Shown in pieces: positions 27,523 through 36,440 of a stretch of 64,000 nt of DNA; positions within the stretch are counted from its first letter, which is position 1, and each line of letters begins with the position of its first letter. The position numbers were made by a program, and so were the translations under genes. The stretch is from positions 62,001-126,000 of the forward strand of contig CADAHQ010000003.1 of the NCBI GenBank assembly GCA_902787715.1, in the 5' to 3' direction. Below the pieces are notes generated by a model. The model worked only from the letters and a program-made list of their open reading frames with translations, was not told the DNA's origin and searched no databases. The stretch comes from an uncultured Lachnospiraceae bacterium. Its GTDB lineage: Bacteria; Bacillota; Clostridia; Lachnospirales; Lachnospiraceae.

Positions 27523-29283
27523 TTACTCCGTAACCAGCAGCTCCGCATGCTCTGCAGGAGTTGCGACAAGAGAGTAGTTGGTATAATAAACGACGAAGCC
27601 CGGCTTGGCGCCTGCGGGCTTTTTTACGTTTTTCTTAAGAAGGTAATCCACCTCCACTTTCTGCCCGTTGCGCCCCGAAGAGTAATAAGCGGCGAGGGAG
27701 CCGGCGAGTTCAAAGACTTCGTCGGGAATCTCTGCAGTGCCGCCGGTGCGGAGCACTACGTGGGAGCCGGGGATGCCTTTGGCGTGGAACCACCAGTCCC
27801 CGCCGGACGCAAAATGATGCGTAAGCTCCTCGTTTTGGTAGTTGTTACGGCCGACGTAGATGTCAAAGCCCTCGGGAGTGCGATAGTGGTACGGCCGGCT
27901 CGCGGGCTTTTTGGCAGCGCGCTTGTCCGAGCGGTCTTTGTGAAAACGCAGGTATCCGCAGTCCGTAAGTTCCCTGCGGATATCCGCGAGGTCTGACTCG
28001 TCCTTGGCGTAGGAAAGCGATTCCCGAACGGTCTCTAAGTGCGAAAGCTCCGCGCGGCTTTCCTCAATATACTTTGTGACAGCCTCTCCGGTACGTTTTA
28101 ACTTGCTGTACCGCTCATAGTAGCGTTTGGCGTTGTCCATGACGGAGAGTGTCTCGTCGAGGGGAATCGTGATTTCCTTGTTGTCGTAGTAGTTGGTGCA
28201 CGTGAAGGAAGAGGAGCCCGACACGGCGCTGTACCCGTATGTGGTCAGAAGCTCGCCGTAGATGCGGAAGCGGTCCTTCTTCTCCGTGTCCTTAAAATGC
28301 TTCTCCTGCAGATCGAGTTTCTTTGCGACGCGTTCGATGGCGGTCTGTACCGTGCGGCGAAGCTCCGCGGACTTCTGCCGAATGCGGGTAGCCGCCTCCT
28401 TCGTCTCATAATAGTACAAAAGCAGCTCGCTCATGGAGGAGAAGGACTGAATCGTATAGTCCGGATAATCGGAATACACCGTAAGAGGAATTGCGGCAAA
28501 TTCCACCGGCTCGCCGTTCTTCATCACGCAATTCGGAGAGAATGCGCCGTCCCGAACGGTTTGCGCTAGCCACGCGAAGGCATCCCGAAGACGCAGAAAA
28601 CCGGCATCGTCGCAGGCTGCGACATCCGTCGCGGTATCGAGAGAAGCGCGGTGCAGAAGCTCGTTTGCAAGCACCGGGCTTATACCGGTGACGGTGGTAT
28701 AGACGGCCCGCGCGAGGTCGCCGGTACACCCGCGGACCGCGTCCGTCAGGGCATCCGCAGAATCTGCGAGAAGGGAGTATTTGTCCGCTGTTTTGGGAAT
28801 GAAATACGGTCTTCCCGGAAGAACTTCGCGCACGGAGCTCACCAGCTGGGACACGCGCTTGATGCTGTCGATGACGGTGTCGTTCTCGTCGCAGAAGATG
28901 ATGTTGGAGTGCTTCCCCATCAGCTCGATGAGGATGGATTTGACGCGGGTGTCGCCCATCTCGTCGAGATGTTCAATCCGGATACGGATGATGCGCTCCA
29001 GATCCGGCTGCTCCACGGAGAGAATACGCGCGCTGTTTAAGTGCTTTCGAAGAAGCATGCAAAACGCAGGCGCCGTGAGAGGCGCGGGGCGGTTGTCGGG
29101 AATCAGACACGCAAGGGGCAGCGAAGCACTCGCGGAGAGGTGGAGCCGGTAGGTGTCGTAGTTTTTTATCGTGAGAAGGAGTGCGTCGGGCTCGGGCTGG
29201 GAAATCTTGGTAATCCGCCCGCCGACCAGAGCTTCCTGCCATTCGCGAACGAGGCAGGAAACGGTAACTCCGTCCAGTGCCAT
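27523..29283 (-). CDS. rqcH: Ribosome quality control protein RqcH (NFACT/FbpA family)
   Basis: RqcH binds stalled 50S-peptidyl-tRNA complexes and adds C-terminal alanine tails for degradation. The 586-residue protein has the NFACT-N domain (MALDGVTVSCLVREW to PGRPYF), helix-hairpin and coiled-coil middle parts, and the C-terminal NFACT-R domain (YVGRNNYQNEELTHHFA, WWFHAKGIPGSHVVLR). Start chosen at 29283 because GGAGGA lies 8-13 bases upstream on the minus strand; longer in-frame starts would cross the promoter. Older annotations call it fibronectin-binding protein A. Confidence 0.93.
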   Translation of the reverse strand: MALDGVTVSCLVREWQEALVGGRITKISQPEPDALLLTIKNYDTYRLHLSASASLPLACLIPDNRPAPLTAPAFCMLLRKHLNSARILSVEQPDLERIIRIRIEHLDEMGDTRVKSILIELMGKHSNIIFCDENDTVIDSIKRVSQLVSSVREVLPGRPYFIPKTADKYSLLADSADALTDAVRGCTGDLARAVYTTVTGISPVLANELLHRASLDTATDVAACDDAGFLRLRDAFAWLAQTVRDGAFSPNCVMKNGEPVEFAAIPLTVYSDYPDYTIQSFSSMSELLLYYYETKEAATRIRQKSAELRRTVQTAIERVAKKLDLQEKHFKDTEKKDRFRIYGELLTTYGYSAVSGSSSFTCTNYYDNKEITIPLDETLSVMDNAKRYYERYSKLKRTGEAVTKYIEESRAELSHLETVRESLSYAKDESDLADIRRELTDCGYLRFHKDRSDKRAAKKPASRPYHYRTPEGFDIYVGRNNYQNEELTHHFASGGDWWFHAKGIPGSHVVLRTGGTAEIPDEVFELAGSLAAYYSSGRNGQKVEVDYLLKKNVKKPAGAKPGFVVYYTNYSLVATPAEHAELLVTE

Positions 29284-29395
29284 GATGGTTTCCTCCAAAA
29301 ACGGAAATGCTGCCGCGAAAACCTCCGTTGTTTCTGCATTTTTCGTTTGCATACACGGCAAATGCGCAATCCGAAAGGCCCTTTGCGGCAACCCA

Positions 29396-29424
29396 AGTAT
29401 AACACAAAAAGTTTGACATTGCCA
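29396..29424 (-). promoter_or_regulatory. Probable rqcH promoter (minus strand)
   Basis: On the minus strand TGGCAA, 17 bases, TATACT. The -10 fits five of six but the -35 only three of six. It overlaps the divergent promoter at 29413-29441. Confidence 0.45.
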
Positions 29425-29441
29425 CGGGAAAAACATATAAT
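29413..29441 (+). promoter_or_regulatory. Consensus promoter of the rhomboid-like operon
   Basis: TTGACA (29413-29418), 17 bases, TATAAT (29436-29441): a perfect sigma-A match, followed by a leader of about 80 bases. Confidence 0.9.
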
Positions 29442-29530
29442 AGAAAAGGCGAAATTTTACCAATCGGACGGCACAAGGGAAGCGGAGAAACCGCATGCGT
29501 GGGGGTGTGCGTCATCGGAAGGCAGGAAAA

Positions 29531-30508
29531 ATGATTAACAAATTGGAACGTAAATTCGGCAGATACGCAATCCGCGGTTTGATGAAGTACATGATGGTGC
29601 TTTACGGCGTCGGATTTTTGATTTTTGCCTTAAGCCCGGATTTTTACTGGGAATGGCTGTCGTTGGATGTGGAGAAGACATTCCTGCACGGCCAGGTTTG
29701 GAGACTGTTCACATTTCTGGTTCAGCCGATTGAGAACAGCAATCTGTTCTTTGTGCTGATCTCCATGTACCTGTACTATTTTCTCGGAAACATGCTGGAG
29801 GCACGGTGGGGCAGCTTTCGATTCAACCTGTTCTACTTCTCGGGAATTCTGTTTAATATCCTGATGTGCATCGCTTTCTACCTGGTGTTTTACTTTGTCT
29901 ACGGCGTCGGATATTCGGTTCCGGTGGGACTGGAATACATCAATCTGGCCATGTTCTTCGCCTTCGCGACGGAGTTCGGTGATGTTCAGCTTCTGGTGTT
30001 TTTCCTGATTCCGATTAAGGTGAAATACCTCGGCATGGCGTATGCCGGCTATTACATTTACGTGCTTGTGAAGCTTTTCATTCAATGCACGCAAAGCGGA
30101 GCCGGACTTTTGGTGTTCTGGCTTGCGGCGATTCCTTTCGTCGTGGGAATTCTGAACTTCTTAATCTATTTCGTCGCCTCCCGCAAGACGCGGAAGATAC
30201 GCCGCAGGACCATCGCGGACCTGCGAAGGCGCTACGCCTACATGCAGGGCGTTGCGGCCGGCGAGAGAGAAGGCAGTGTGGTCAATACCGCCGGTGCCCG
30301 GAAGGTGATTACCAAGCATCGCTGTGCGGTTTGCGGCCGTACCGAGCTTGACGACGATATGCTGGAGTTCCGCTTTTGCTCCAAATGCGAAGGCAATTAC
30401 GAGTACTGTATGGACCATCTTTACACCCATACCCACGTTAAGAGGGAGCCTGTCGGCGGATCGGGTGTCGGAAATACGAACAACGCAGGAGACAAGAGCG
30501 ATTTATGA
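29531..30508 (+). CDS. Rhomboid-like membrane protein with C-terminal zinc ribbon
   Basis: A 325-residue protein with six or so membrane helices (about 20-215) laid out like rhomboid/Derlin proteins: GQVWRLFTFLVQP after the first helix and LEARWGSFRFNLFY after the second. The GxSG serine motif and the later histidine of active rhomboid proteases are absent; the equivalent helix reads YINLAMFFAFATEF. It is therefore probably a non-proteolytic member. The basic tail carries a zinc ribbon (CAVC near residue 275 and CSKC, then CMDH). ATG 29531 follows AGGCAGG. It overlaps the next gene by four bases. Confidence 0.8.
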   Translation: MINKLERKFGRYAIRGLMKYMMVLYGVGFLIFALSPDFYWEWLSLDVEKTFLHGQVWRLFTFLVQPIENSNLFFVLISMYLYYFLGNMLEARWGSFRFNLFYFSGILFNILMCIAFYLVFYFVYGVGYSVPVGLEYINLAMFFAFATEFGDVQLLVFFLIPIKVKYLGMAYAGYYIYVLVKLFIQCTQSGAGLLVFWLAAIPFVVGILNFLIYFVASRKTRKIRRRTIADLRRRYAYMQGVAAGEREGSVVNTAGARKVITKHRCAVCGRTELDDDMLEFRFCSKCEGNYEYCMDHLYTHTHVKREPVGGSGVGNTNNAGDKSDL

Positions 30509-31827
30509 GCGTAAAAAGTATCGAACACCGCTTGTGCTGCGGTTTCTATGATATGGCCTGGCTGAATCTTTCCGCAGGCATTGAAAACCTGCCGGAGGAT
30601 TCCGGAGAACTGACAAAGCAGTGGCTTTCCGCGGCGCTTCCCATGGTGAAGGCGCTGCAGGCGGGAGAACTTTCCGAAGTTTCCGAAGGGACGGAGAAGC
30701 TCCTTGCGCTGCGCGGGGAGATTGCGGCCCGTGTGGAGTCCCTTACCACGCTGCGCGCCGAGGCGGACGTGCTTCGGAAGGCAGTGGAACGCAAGGCTTC
30801 CGCACTGAAAGAGATGGTGCCGGTCGATACGGACGATGAGGTGAGAAGCCTTCTCTCAAAGATTTTTGCGGGCAACGACCCGATGATGATGAACCTGCGG
30901 GTGCAGGCGATGGTGGGTGCATTTCCCGCGCGAATGACAAAGACCCGGTTCTATGATTTGCTCTCCGGATACCTGTCGCTGTACAACGGTCAGGATGACG
31001 GTGAGGGGCTTCAGGCCTTTTGCTACCGCGTCCGCTCCGCAGCGGGCATCGGAGATGCGTCGGCAGCTTCGGCGGAGACCGCCGCGTGCCTTGCAAAAGC
31101 AAGAGAAGTCATGGGCTCCGATGCAGCGGAGAGCGCTGCAAAGGAGACGGAACTCGCGGAGATTGCGGAGTCGCTTTCCGCTTTAACCAAAGAGCTGGAC
31201 GGCGAGATCGGCCTGTCCGAAAGCCTGGTGCGCTGCATCAATCCCCTTGCGGCAATCGGAATTTTGGATGGAGTTCAGGATACCCTGGCGGAGGACTCCT
31301 CGGTGGCTTCCGACCTTGCTCCGGCAGTGCTTTGCCAACTGAAGCGCGCCGCAGGGCAGGATACGGACGACGCGGAGTACGAGAAACTGACCGCAGCCGC
31401 GCACGATGCCATGGAGCAGTTCTTCGAACCGCTCTCGGTGCTCACGGAAACCGAGACCGGAAGACTGCAGTCGGCGATTGATGCCATGGATGAGGAGACG
31501 GCCACTGCCTATATCCCGGTGATGAAGGCGGCAAGACTTCTGTCGACATCGGCATTTGCCTCGCTCTCGGAAGAGGCTGCACCGGCCGCGACACCGGAGC
31601 GCGTGGAAGCGTGCAGGGATACGTTGTTTAAGGAACTTTCGGAGCGTTTCGACGGAATGCCGAAGGCGCTTGTGAGAGAGTGGATGGCCGAGGTTTGCGC
31701 GGAGCTGCCGGTTTGGTTTGCAAACCGCACCGAGGTGATGGAATATATGCAGCAATCGCTGCGCGGATGCCGCACAAACGGCGAGCGCCGGTATGCGATT
31801 GCGGAGCTTCGAAAGAAACTCGGTTAG
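30505..31827 (+). CDS. Unknown largely helical protein
   Basis: A 440-residue soluble protein that I do not recognise. It is rich in Ala, Glu and Leu with helical heptad-like stretches (for example residues 58-100) and no signal peptide or membrane helix. An early cysteine pair (CCGFYDMAW) and a C-terminal basic end are the only distinctive spots. The start ATG overlaps the stop of the rhomboid-like gene, so the two are translationally coupled and may act together at the membrane. A small gene follows 31 bases downstream. Confidence 0.7.
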   Translation: MSVKSIEHRLCCGFYDMAWLNLSAGIENLPEDSGELTKQWLSAALPMVKALQAGELSEVSEGTEKLLALRGEIAARVESLTTLRAEADVLRKAVERKASALKEMVPVDTDDEVRSLLSKIFAGNDPMMMNLRVQAMVGAFPARMTKTRFYDLLSGYLSLYNGQDDGEGLQAFCYRVRSAAGIGDASAASAETAACLAKAREVMGSDAAESAAKETELAEIAESLSALTKELDGEIGLSESLVRCINPLAAIGILDGVQDTLAEDSSVASDLAPAVLCQLKRAAGQDTDDAEYEKLTAAAHDAMEQFFEPLSVLTETETGRLQSAIDAMDEETATAYIPVMKAARLLSTSAFASLSEEAAPAATPERVEACRDTLFKELSERFDGMPKALVREWMAEVCAELPVWFANRTEVMEYMQQSLRGCRTNGERRYAIAELRKKLG

Positions 31828-31858
31828 AAATTACGGCGAGAGAAAAGGCGGAAATGCT

Positions 31859-32149
31859 ATGCTTACGCTTCAGGGCAATGTGAGGACCATCGCGGAAGAT
31901 GCCGATGAACTCGGCGTCATGATTCGCGCCGTCCGCCGCAAAAAAGGCGGCGAGGGCGTGTACTGCGTGACCCGCTCGGAGCTTACGCAGGGGCTGATGG
32001 AGATTATTCCGCTGACCTACGCATGGATGGAAGCAAAGGATCATGATGTTACCGTGCTCGGCCTGGCAAAGGGCAGGGAGCATGCGTTGGAGTTAGTCCG
32101 CCAGATGGTGGACGAGATGGCGAAGAGCGGAACGCTGCCGCTCACCTAA
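31859..32149 (+). CDS. Small unknown protein
   Basis: A 96-residue protein, mixed alpha/beta, with no membrane helix or recognised motif. It starts MLTLQGNVRTIAEDADELGV and has a basic RAVRRKKGG segment near residue 25. I use ATG 31859 because GGCGGAAA lies before it; ATG 31854 is out of frame. Its place between the helical protein and the DUF2953 gene, with short gaps, makes it part of the same operon. The codon use is like its neighbours, which supports a real gene. Confidence 0.6.
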   Translation: MLTLQGNVRTIAEDADELGVMIRAVRRKKGGEGVYCVTRSELTQGLMEIIPLTYAWMEAKDHDVTVLGLAKGREHALELVRQMVDEMAKSGTLPLT

Positions 32150-32170
32150 GGGCCGAAACGGGAGGCAGGA

Positions 32171-33256
32171 ATGAGTGTCGTCTGGCTGATTTTGAAGATT
32201 CTCGGAATCACGCTTTTAAGCATTCTGGGACTCGTGCTTCTTTTGTTGCTTCTCGTTCTGTTTGTCCCCATCCGCTACAGTGCGGAAGGGAAGGCAGAAT
32301 CGAAGGAGGACTACCGCGGCACGGTCCGGGTGCACTGGCTGTTGCACATCATAAGTCTTCGCATCGATGCGGAGAGTCCTCTGAAAGTCACAAAGCGCCT
32401 TCGCATCTTCTGGTTCTTCGGAAAGAAGGGCGACGAAACCATCTTCCCGAAGGAGAAAGAGGAAGCTTCGGAGGAGAAGCCTGCGGAGGTTGAATCCGCA
32501 GAGTCAAAACCGGAGGAAACCGCGACAACCGGACCGGCGGAAACCGCGGCAAATGCCACCGCCGAAACCGCTGTGACCGAATCGGAGACACCGGCTGAAC
32601 CTGCGGAACCCAAACCGGAAACCAAATCGGAGACTACTGCGGAGACGAAGCCGGAAACCACTGCGGAGACGAAGCCGGAGAACCCTGCGGAGACGAAGCC
32701 GGAGGAGAGCGCGGAGGCAGCAACCGCCGAGATCGCAGCGGAAGAAAAACCGGAGAAGAAAGGATTTGCCGAGCGAATCGCCGATAGGATCGAAGGGTGG
32801 AAGGAGACCGCTTCGTGCGTAGCGGAGCTCTTCTCCAGAAAGAAAGGTCTCGCGGAGAAATACATCAAAAAGAAATCCACAAAGGCAGCTTGGGCGAAGC
32901 TTAAGAAAACGGCTTTGTGGCTGCTTAAGCACATCGCACCGAGGAAGGGGCATGCGGAGATTACCTTCGGCATGAAGAACCCCGAGACCACCGGAAAGAT
33001 TTATGCGGTGGCTGCCAACCTGTACCCGTGGTATTGGAAGCACGTCGATCTTTATCCGGAGTTCGGCGGTGAGATCATCGCCGGGGAAGGGTCCTTAAAG
33101 GGCCGAATCCGGTTGTTCGGAGTTGTGATCCGGGGGCTTTCGATTCTCCTTGATAAGAACATCAAGAAGATGCGGAAGGAGTTTACGAAGGTGAAGGACA
33201 GCATGACCGCTACGCCCGGGGAACTTAAGAAAATTGTTAAGAAGGAAGCCGCGTGA
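32171..33256 (+). CDS. DUF2953 membrane protein with repetitive linker
   Basis: A 361-residue protein of the DUF2953 (YtfI-like) family. One N-terminal membrane helix (about 5-34) and a first beta-rich part (to about residue 90) are followed by a low-complexity Glu/Pro/Thr/Ala segment (about 97-200) with repeats of AETKPETT type. A basic region comes next, then the conserved C-terminal part (HAEITFGMKNPETTGKIYA, ILLDKNIKKM). In spore formers ytfI precedes ytfJ/gerW, and the same pair is seen here, suggesting a sporulation role. The repeat length could vary by slippage. Confidence 0.82.
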   Translation: MSVVWLILKILGITLLSILGLVLLLLLLVLFVPIRYSAEGKAESKEDYRGTVRVHWLLHIISLRIDAESPLKVTKRLRIFWFFGKKGDETIFPKEKEEASEEKPAEVESAESKPEETATTGPAETAANATAETAVTESETPAEPAEPKPETKSETTAETKPETTAETKPENPAETKPEESAEAATAEIAAEEKPEKKGFAERIADRIEGWKETASCVAELFSRKKGLAEKYIKKKSTKAAWAKLKKTALWLLKHIAPRKGHAEITFGMKNPETTGKIYAVAANLYPWYWKHVDLYPEFGGEIIAGEGSLKGRIRLFGVVIRGLSILLDKNIKKMRKEFTKVKDSMTATPGELKKIVKKEAA

Positions 33257-33318
33257 TTGCGGAGGAATGACAGAATACAGAACAGCATAGCGGGAAACCG
33301 CGGAAATGGAGAGACATC

Positions 33319-33810
33319 ATGGCAGAAGTAAATTTCGGAGAGACCGTCGGAAAGTTGTTGGAGGGGATGGAAGGATTTGTCTCCACGAAGAGTGTTGTGG
33401 GAGATGCGAGAACGCTTCCGGACGGAACGGTGATTCTTCCCCTTGTGGACGTGGCATTTGCCGTCGGAGCAGGCGCATTTAACAAGGATGCAAAGAACCG
33501 TGCGACCGGTGCTGTGGGCGGGAAAATGTCGCCCTGTGCCGTTTTGATTATCCGCGACGGCAACACCCGGCTGATTACCATCAAGGATCAGGATACCATG
33601 TCGAGAATCTTCGAGATGCTTCCCGATGTGGTGGAGCGTGTCCGCAATATGATCGGCAAGAAAAAGAGCGGAAACGAGGTCTCCGACGAGGAGATCAACA
33701 TGATTGCCGATGAGATTATGAAGGAGGACGCGAAGGACGTTTCCGAAGCGGAGTCGAAGGACGAATCGAAGGACGACGGTAAGGACAAGGGAAAGAAGAA
33801 AAAGAAGTAA
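33319..33810 (+). CDS. gerW: Spore-associated protein GerW (YtfJ family)
   Basis: A 163-residue protein of the GerW family, needed for normal spore germination in bacilli. The family core is clear: NFGETVGKLLEGMEGF, GDARTLPDGTVILPLVDVAFAVGAG and the glycine-rich AVGGKMSPCAVLII. The end is a charged Asp/Lys/Glu/Ser tail. It lies 62 bases after the DUF2953 gene with a GGAGAG ribosome binding site. Its presence implies the organism sporulates or descends from a spore former. Confidence 0.9.
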   Translation: MAEVNFGETVGKLLEGMEGFVSTKSVVGDARTLPDGTVILPLVDVAFAVGAGAFNKDAKNRATGAVGGKMSPCAVLIIRDGNTRLITIKDQDTMSRIFEMLPDVVERVRNMIGKKKSGNEVSDEEINMIADEIMKEDAKDVSEAESKDESKDDGKDKGKKKKK

Positions 33811-33829
33811 AAATTCGTGAAAATTGTTC

Positions 33830-33858
33830 TTGCATTTTCCGGGCAAGTTTGATATTAT
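33830..33858 (+). promoter_or_regulatory. rpmB promoter
   Basis: TTGCAT (33830-33835), 17 bases, TATTAT (33853-33858). The -35 lies within TTGCATTTTCCGG, containing the recurrent 10-mer TGCATTTTCC. Confidence 0.75.
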
Positions 33859-33906
33859 GTCAATGTTCGGGTTTTTTGAGTCCATTTGTGAAGGAGGTGC
33901 GATATC

Positions 33907-34104
33907 ATGGCTAAGTGTGATATCTGTGATAAAGGCGCTCTGTTCGGAAGACAGATCAGCATTACGAGAAGTCAGGTTTCCGGACGTGCCAACAGAATGT
34001 GGAAGTCCAACGTGAAGTCGGTTCATGTAAAGGTTAACGGTGTTTCCAAGAAGATGCATGTCTGCACCGCTTGCCTCAGATCCGGCCTTGTTGAGCGTGC
34101 TTAA
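33907..34104 (+). CDS. rpmB: 50S ribosomal protein L28, zinc-binding form
   Basis: A 65-residue ribosomal protein of the large subunit. It keeps the two CxxC pairs (AKCDICDKG and VCTACLRSG) of the zinc-ribbon form, so a zinc-independent paralogue might exist elsewhere in the genome. The conserved SHAN-like region reads QVSGRANRMWKSNVK. Its ribosome binding site GAAGGAGGTG is strong. It is a single-gene unit with its own promoter and terminator, as usual next to asp23/fakA. Confidence 0.96.
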   Translation: MAKCDICDKGALFGRQISITRSQVSGRANRMWKSNVKSVHVKVNGVSKKMHVCTACLRSGLVERA

Positions 34105-34124
34105 TGCGGAAATGAGAGATGCGG

Positions 34125-34168
34125 GAGTCCGATAAGCGACGAGGAGTCGCGGTATCGGACTCTTTTTG
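34125..34168 (+). terminator. Intrinsic terminator after rpmB
   Basis: The outer stem GAGTCCGATA (34125-34134) pairs with TATCGGACTC (34153-34162), with an inner GCGAC/GTCGC stem, followed by TTTTTGTT. Confidence 0.9.
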
Positions 34169-34174
34169 TTGGAC

Positions 34175-34203
34175 TTGCTTTTTTCCCATATTTGTACTAT
34201 AAT
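34175..34203 (+). promoter_or_regulatory. Promoter of the asp23-fakA unit
   Basis: TTGCTT (34175-34180), 17 bases, TATAAT (34198-34203), directly after the rpmB terminator. Confidence 0.8.
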
Positions 34204-34284
34204 ATGCGGGGATTTGCAACTGCAGATTCCGAAAATCAGCATGCGGTACAGGGAGTGGGAACGCATGCGGGAAAGAGGTGTATC

Positions 34285-34641
34285 ATGGACGGCAATTTGG
34301 AGACGAAATACGGAGAAGTTTTTATCGATCTGGATGTCATTGCGCAGTATGCAGGTTCCGCCGCCATTGAGAATTTCGGCGTTGTCGGAATGTCTGCTGT
34401 CAGCATGAAAGACGGCCTTGCGAAGCTGTTGCGCCGGGAGAGCTTGAACCACGGCGTCCATGTGGCGATTGACGGCAACCGCCTTACGATTGATCTTCAT
34501 ATCATCGTGTCGTACGGAATCAGCGTCGCTACGGTATGTCAGAATTTGTGTGAAACAGTCAAGTACAGAGTGGAAGAATTTTCCGGCTTGACGGTTGAGA
34601 AAATAAATGTCTATGTCGACGGTGTTCGTGTAATCGACTGA
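34285..34641 (+). CDS. Asp23/Gls24 family envelope protein (YloU-like)
   Basis: A 118-residue protein of the Asp23/Gls24 family, linked to envelope stress and, as the partner of fakA, possibly to lipid metabolism. It has GEVFIDLDVIAQYAG near the start, a DGNRLTIDLHIIVSYG core and EKINVYVDGVRV at the end, all typical. ATG 34285 follows AAAGAGGTG; an in-frame extension to 34192 would run back into the promoter. The order rpmB, yloU, yloV is conserved in Firmicutes. Confidence 0.9.
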   Translation: MDGNLETKYGEVFIDLDVIAQYAGSAAIENFGVVGMSAVSMKDGLAKLLRRESLNHGVHVAIDGNRLTIDLHIIVSYGISVATVCQNLCETVKYRVEEFSGLTVEKINVYVDGVRVID

Positions 34642-34717
34642 TGGCACAGGCCCGGAGCCGGGGGATACAATCCGGTTCGCGCCGCGCATGCGGCAGGGCG
34701 AAAAGGAGGAACGAAAA

Positions 34718-36388
34718 GTGGCGTTGCAGACAGTGGATGCAGCATTGTTGCGCAAGATGTTTCTTGCGGGTGCGAAGAATCTGGAATCCAAGAAGGAAAT
34801 CATCAACGAGTTGAACGTTTTCCCGGTGCCTGACGGCGATACCGGAACAAATATGACGCTGACGATTCTGTCGGCGGTGAAGGAAGTCGGTGCTGCCGAT
34901 TCCTCCATGAAGTCGTTGGCGAAGGCCATGTCCTCGGGCTCCCTCAAGGGCGCGAGAGGCAATTCCGGAGTTATTCTTTCGCAGCTGCTGCGAGGTTTTT
35001 CCAAGGTCATTCGCGAGTATGACGAGATTACGATTCCGATTGCGGCGGAGAGCTTTGCACGCGGTGTTGACACGGCGTACAATGCGGTAATGAAGCCGAA
35101 GGAAGGTACCATTCTTACGGTGGCAAGAGCCGGTGCGGAACGCGCAGCCGAGCTTGTCAACGTGAGCACGGATTTTGAGGATTTCCTGACGCAGGTTGTA
35201 CAGCGGATGCAGGAAGCCCTGGACTATACCCCGGAACTTCTTCCGGTGCTCAAGGAAGCCGGCGTTGTAGACTCCGGCGGAACCGGCCTTCTGGAGGTTA
35301 TGAAGGGCGGCCTTGATTGTATGCTCGGCAAGGAGGTTGAGTACTCCTTCGAGGAGGCCGGCGGCGAGTCGGAGGGCAAATCCGGCGGACGCGGCGCGGC
35401 TGCTACCGACATCTCCACGGCGGACATCAAGTTCGGTTACTGCACCGAGTTCATCATCCTTCTCGGAAAGCGCGAGTTTACCCTTGCGGATGAGGCTTCG
35501 TTCAAGGCGTATCTCTCGTCCATCGGCGACTCCATCGTATGCGTGGCGGACGACGATGTGGTGAAGGTGCATGTGCACACCAACGACCCCGGTCTCGCGA
35601 TTCAGCGGGCCCTTACCTACGGACAATTGTCCCGCATGAAGATCGACAATATGCGGGAGGAACATAACGAGCGCGTGATCATGGGCAATGAAGCCATTGC
35701 CGCAGAACCTGCGAAGCCTGTAGAGCGCAAGCCTTTCGGCTTTGTATCCGTTTCTGTGGGCGACGGCATGAACGCCATCTTCCGCGAGCTCGGCGTTGAC
35801 CACCTCATTGAGGGCGGTCAGACCATGAACCCGAGCACCGAGGATATGCTCAAGGCTGTTGCCGCTGTAGAGGCGGACACCGTGTTCATCCTTCCGAACA
35901 ATAAGAATATTATTCTTGCCGCAGAGCAGGCGAAGAGCCTTGTGGAGGACAAGAAGATTATCGTTATCCCCACCAAGACGGTGCCCCAGGGTATCAGCGC
36001 AGTGATTGCGTTCAATCCCGAGGTATCCGCGGCGGAGAACGCCGAGGCGATGACCGAGGCGCTTTCGTATGTGAAGAGCGGTCAGGTGACGTACGCCGTG
36101 CGCGATACGAGCTTCGAAGGCCACGAGATTCACGAGTCCGACATCATGGGCATCTCCGATCACGGAATCGTTGCCGTCGGACAGGATATCGATGAGACAA
36201 CGCTTTCGATGATCGACACGATGGTGGACGACGAATCCGGCCTCTTAAGCATCTACTACGGAAGCGATGTGACGGAGGAGCAGGCGCAGGGCCTTGCAGC
36301 GCGCTTCACCGAAAAGTACCCGCTTGTGGATGTTGAGGTTCACAACGGCGGACAACCGATCTACTACTACGTTGTATCGGTGGAATGA
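34718..36388 (+). CDS. fakA: Fatty acid kinase ATP-binding subunit (DAK2 domain, YloV)
   Basis: FakA binds ATP and, with a FakB fatty-acid-binding partner, phosphorylates exogenous fatty acids; the acyl-phosphate enters the PlsX/PlsY pathway. The 556-residue protein has the N-terminal DAK2 domain with the nucleotide-site motif NVFPVPDGDTGTNM and GARGNSGVILSQ, then a middle domain and the C-terminal DegV-like FakA domain with DDDVVKVHVHTNDPG. The start is GTG 34718, eight bases after GGAGG. No fakB lies in the window; plsX is at 8452. Confidence 0.92.
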   Translation: MALQTVDAALLRKMFLAGAKNLESKKEIINELNVFPVPDGDTGTNMTLTILSAVKEVGAADSSMKSLAKAMSSGSLKGARGNSGVILSQLLRGFSKVIREYDEITIPIAAESFARGVDTAYNAVMKPKEGTILTVARAGAERAAELVNVSTDFEDFLTQVVQRMQEALDYTPELLPVLKEAGVVDSGGTGLLEVMKGGLDCMLGKEVEYSFEEAGGESEGKSGGRGAAATDISTADIKFGYCTEFIILLGKREFTLADEASFKAYLSSIGDSIVCVADDDVVKVHVHTNDPGLAIQRALTYGQLSRMKIDNMREEHNERVIMGNEAIAAEPAKPVERKPFGFVSVSVGDGMNAIFRELGVDHLIEGGQTMNPSTEDMLKAVAAVEADTVFILPNNKNIILAAEQAKSLVEDKKIIVIPTKTVPQGISAVIAFNPEVSAAENAEAMTEALSYVKSGQVTYAVRDTSFEGHEIHESDIMGISDHGIVAVGQDIDETTLSMIDTMVDDESGLLSIYYGSDVTEEQAQGLAARFTEKYPLVDVEVHNGGQPIYYYVVSVE

Positions 36389-36401
36389 GAGAGAAGGAGA
36401 G

Positions 36402-36435
36402 ACGCCGGTTGCGTAATTGCAGCCGGCGTTTTTTG
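36402..36435 (+). terminator. Intrinsic terminator between fakA and recG
   Basis: An 11-bp stem with one G-T pair (36402-36412 with 36419-36429), a GTAATT loop and six T. It ends only a few bases before the recG ATG at 36441. Confidence 0.85.
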
Positions 36436-36440
36436 CAAAG

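Noticed and set aside
32590-32720. Short periodic repeats suggestive of a CRISPR or satellite
   Set aside because: The repeats are in frame and encode the AETKPETT-type linker of the DUF2953 protein; no spacer-repeat structure is present.
33052-35169. A 705-residue open frame on the minus strand
   Set aside because: It runs across gerW, rpmB, asp23 and their promoters and terminators, and has no coding motif or ribosome binding site. It is a by-product of GC-rich codon use.
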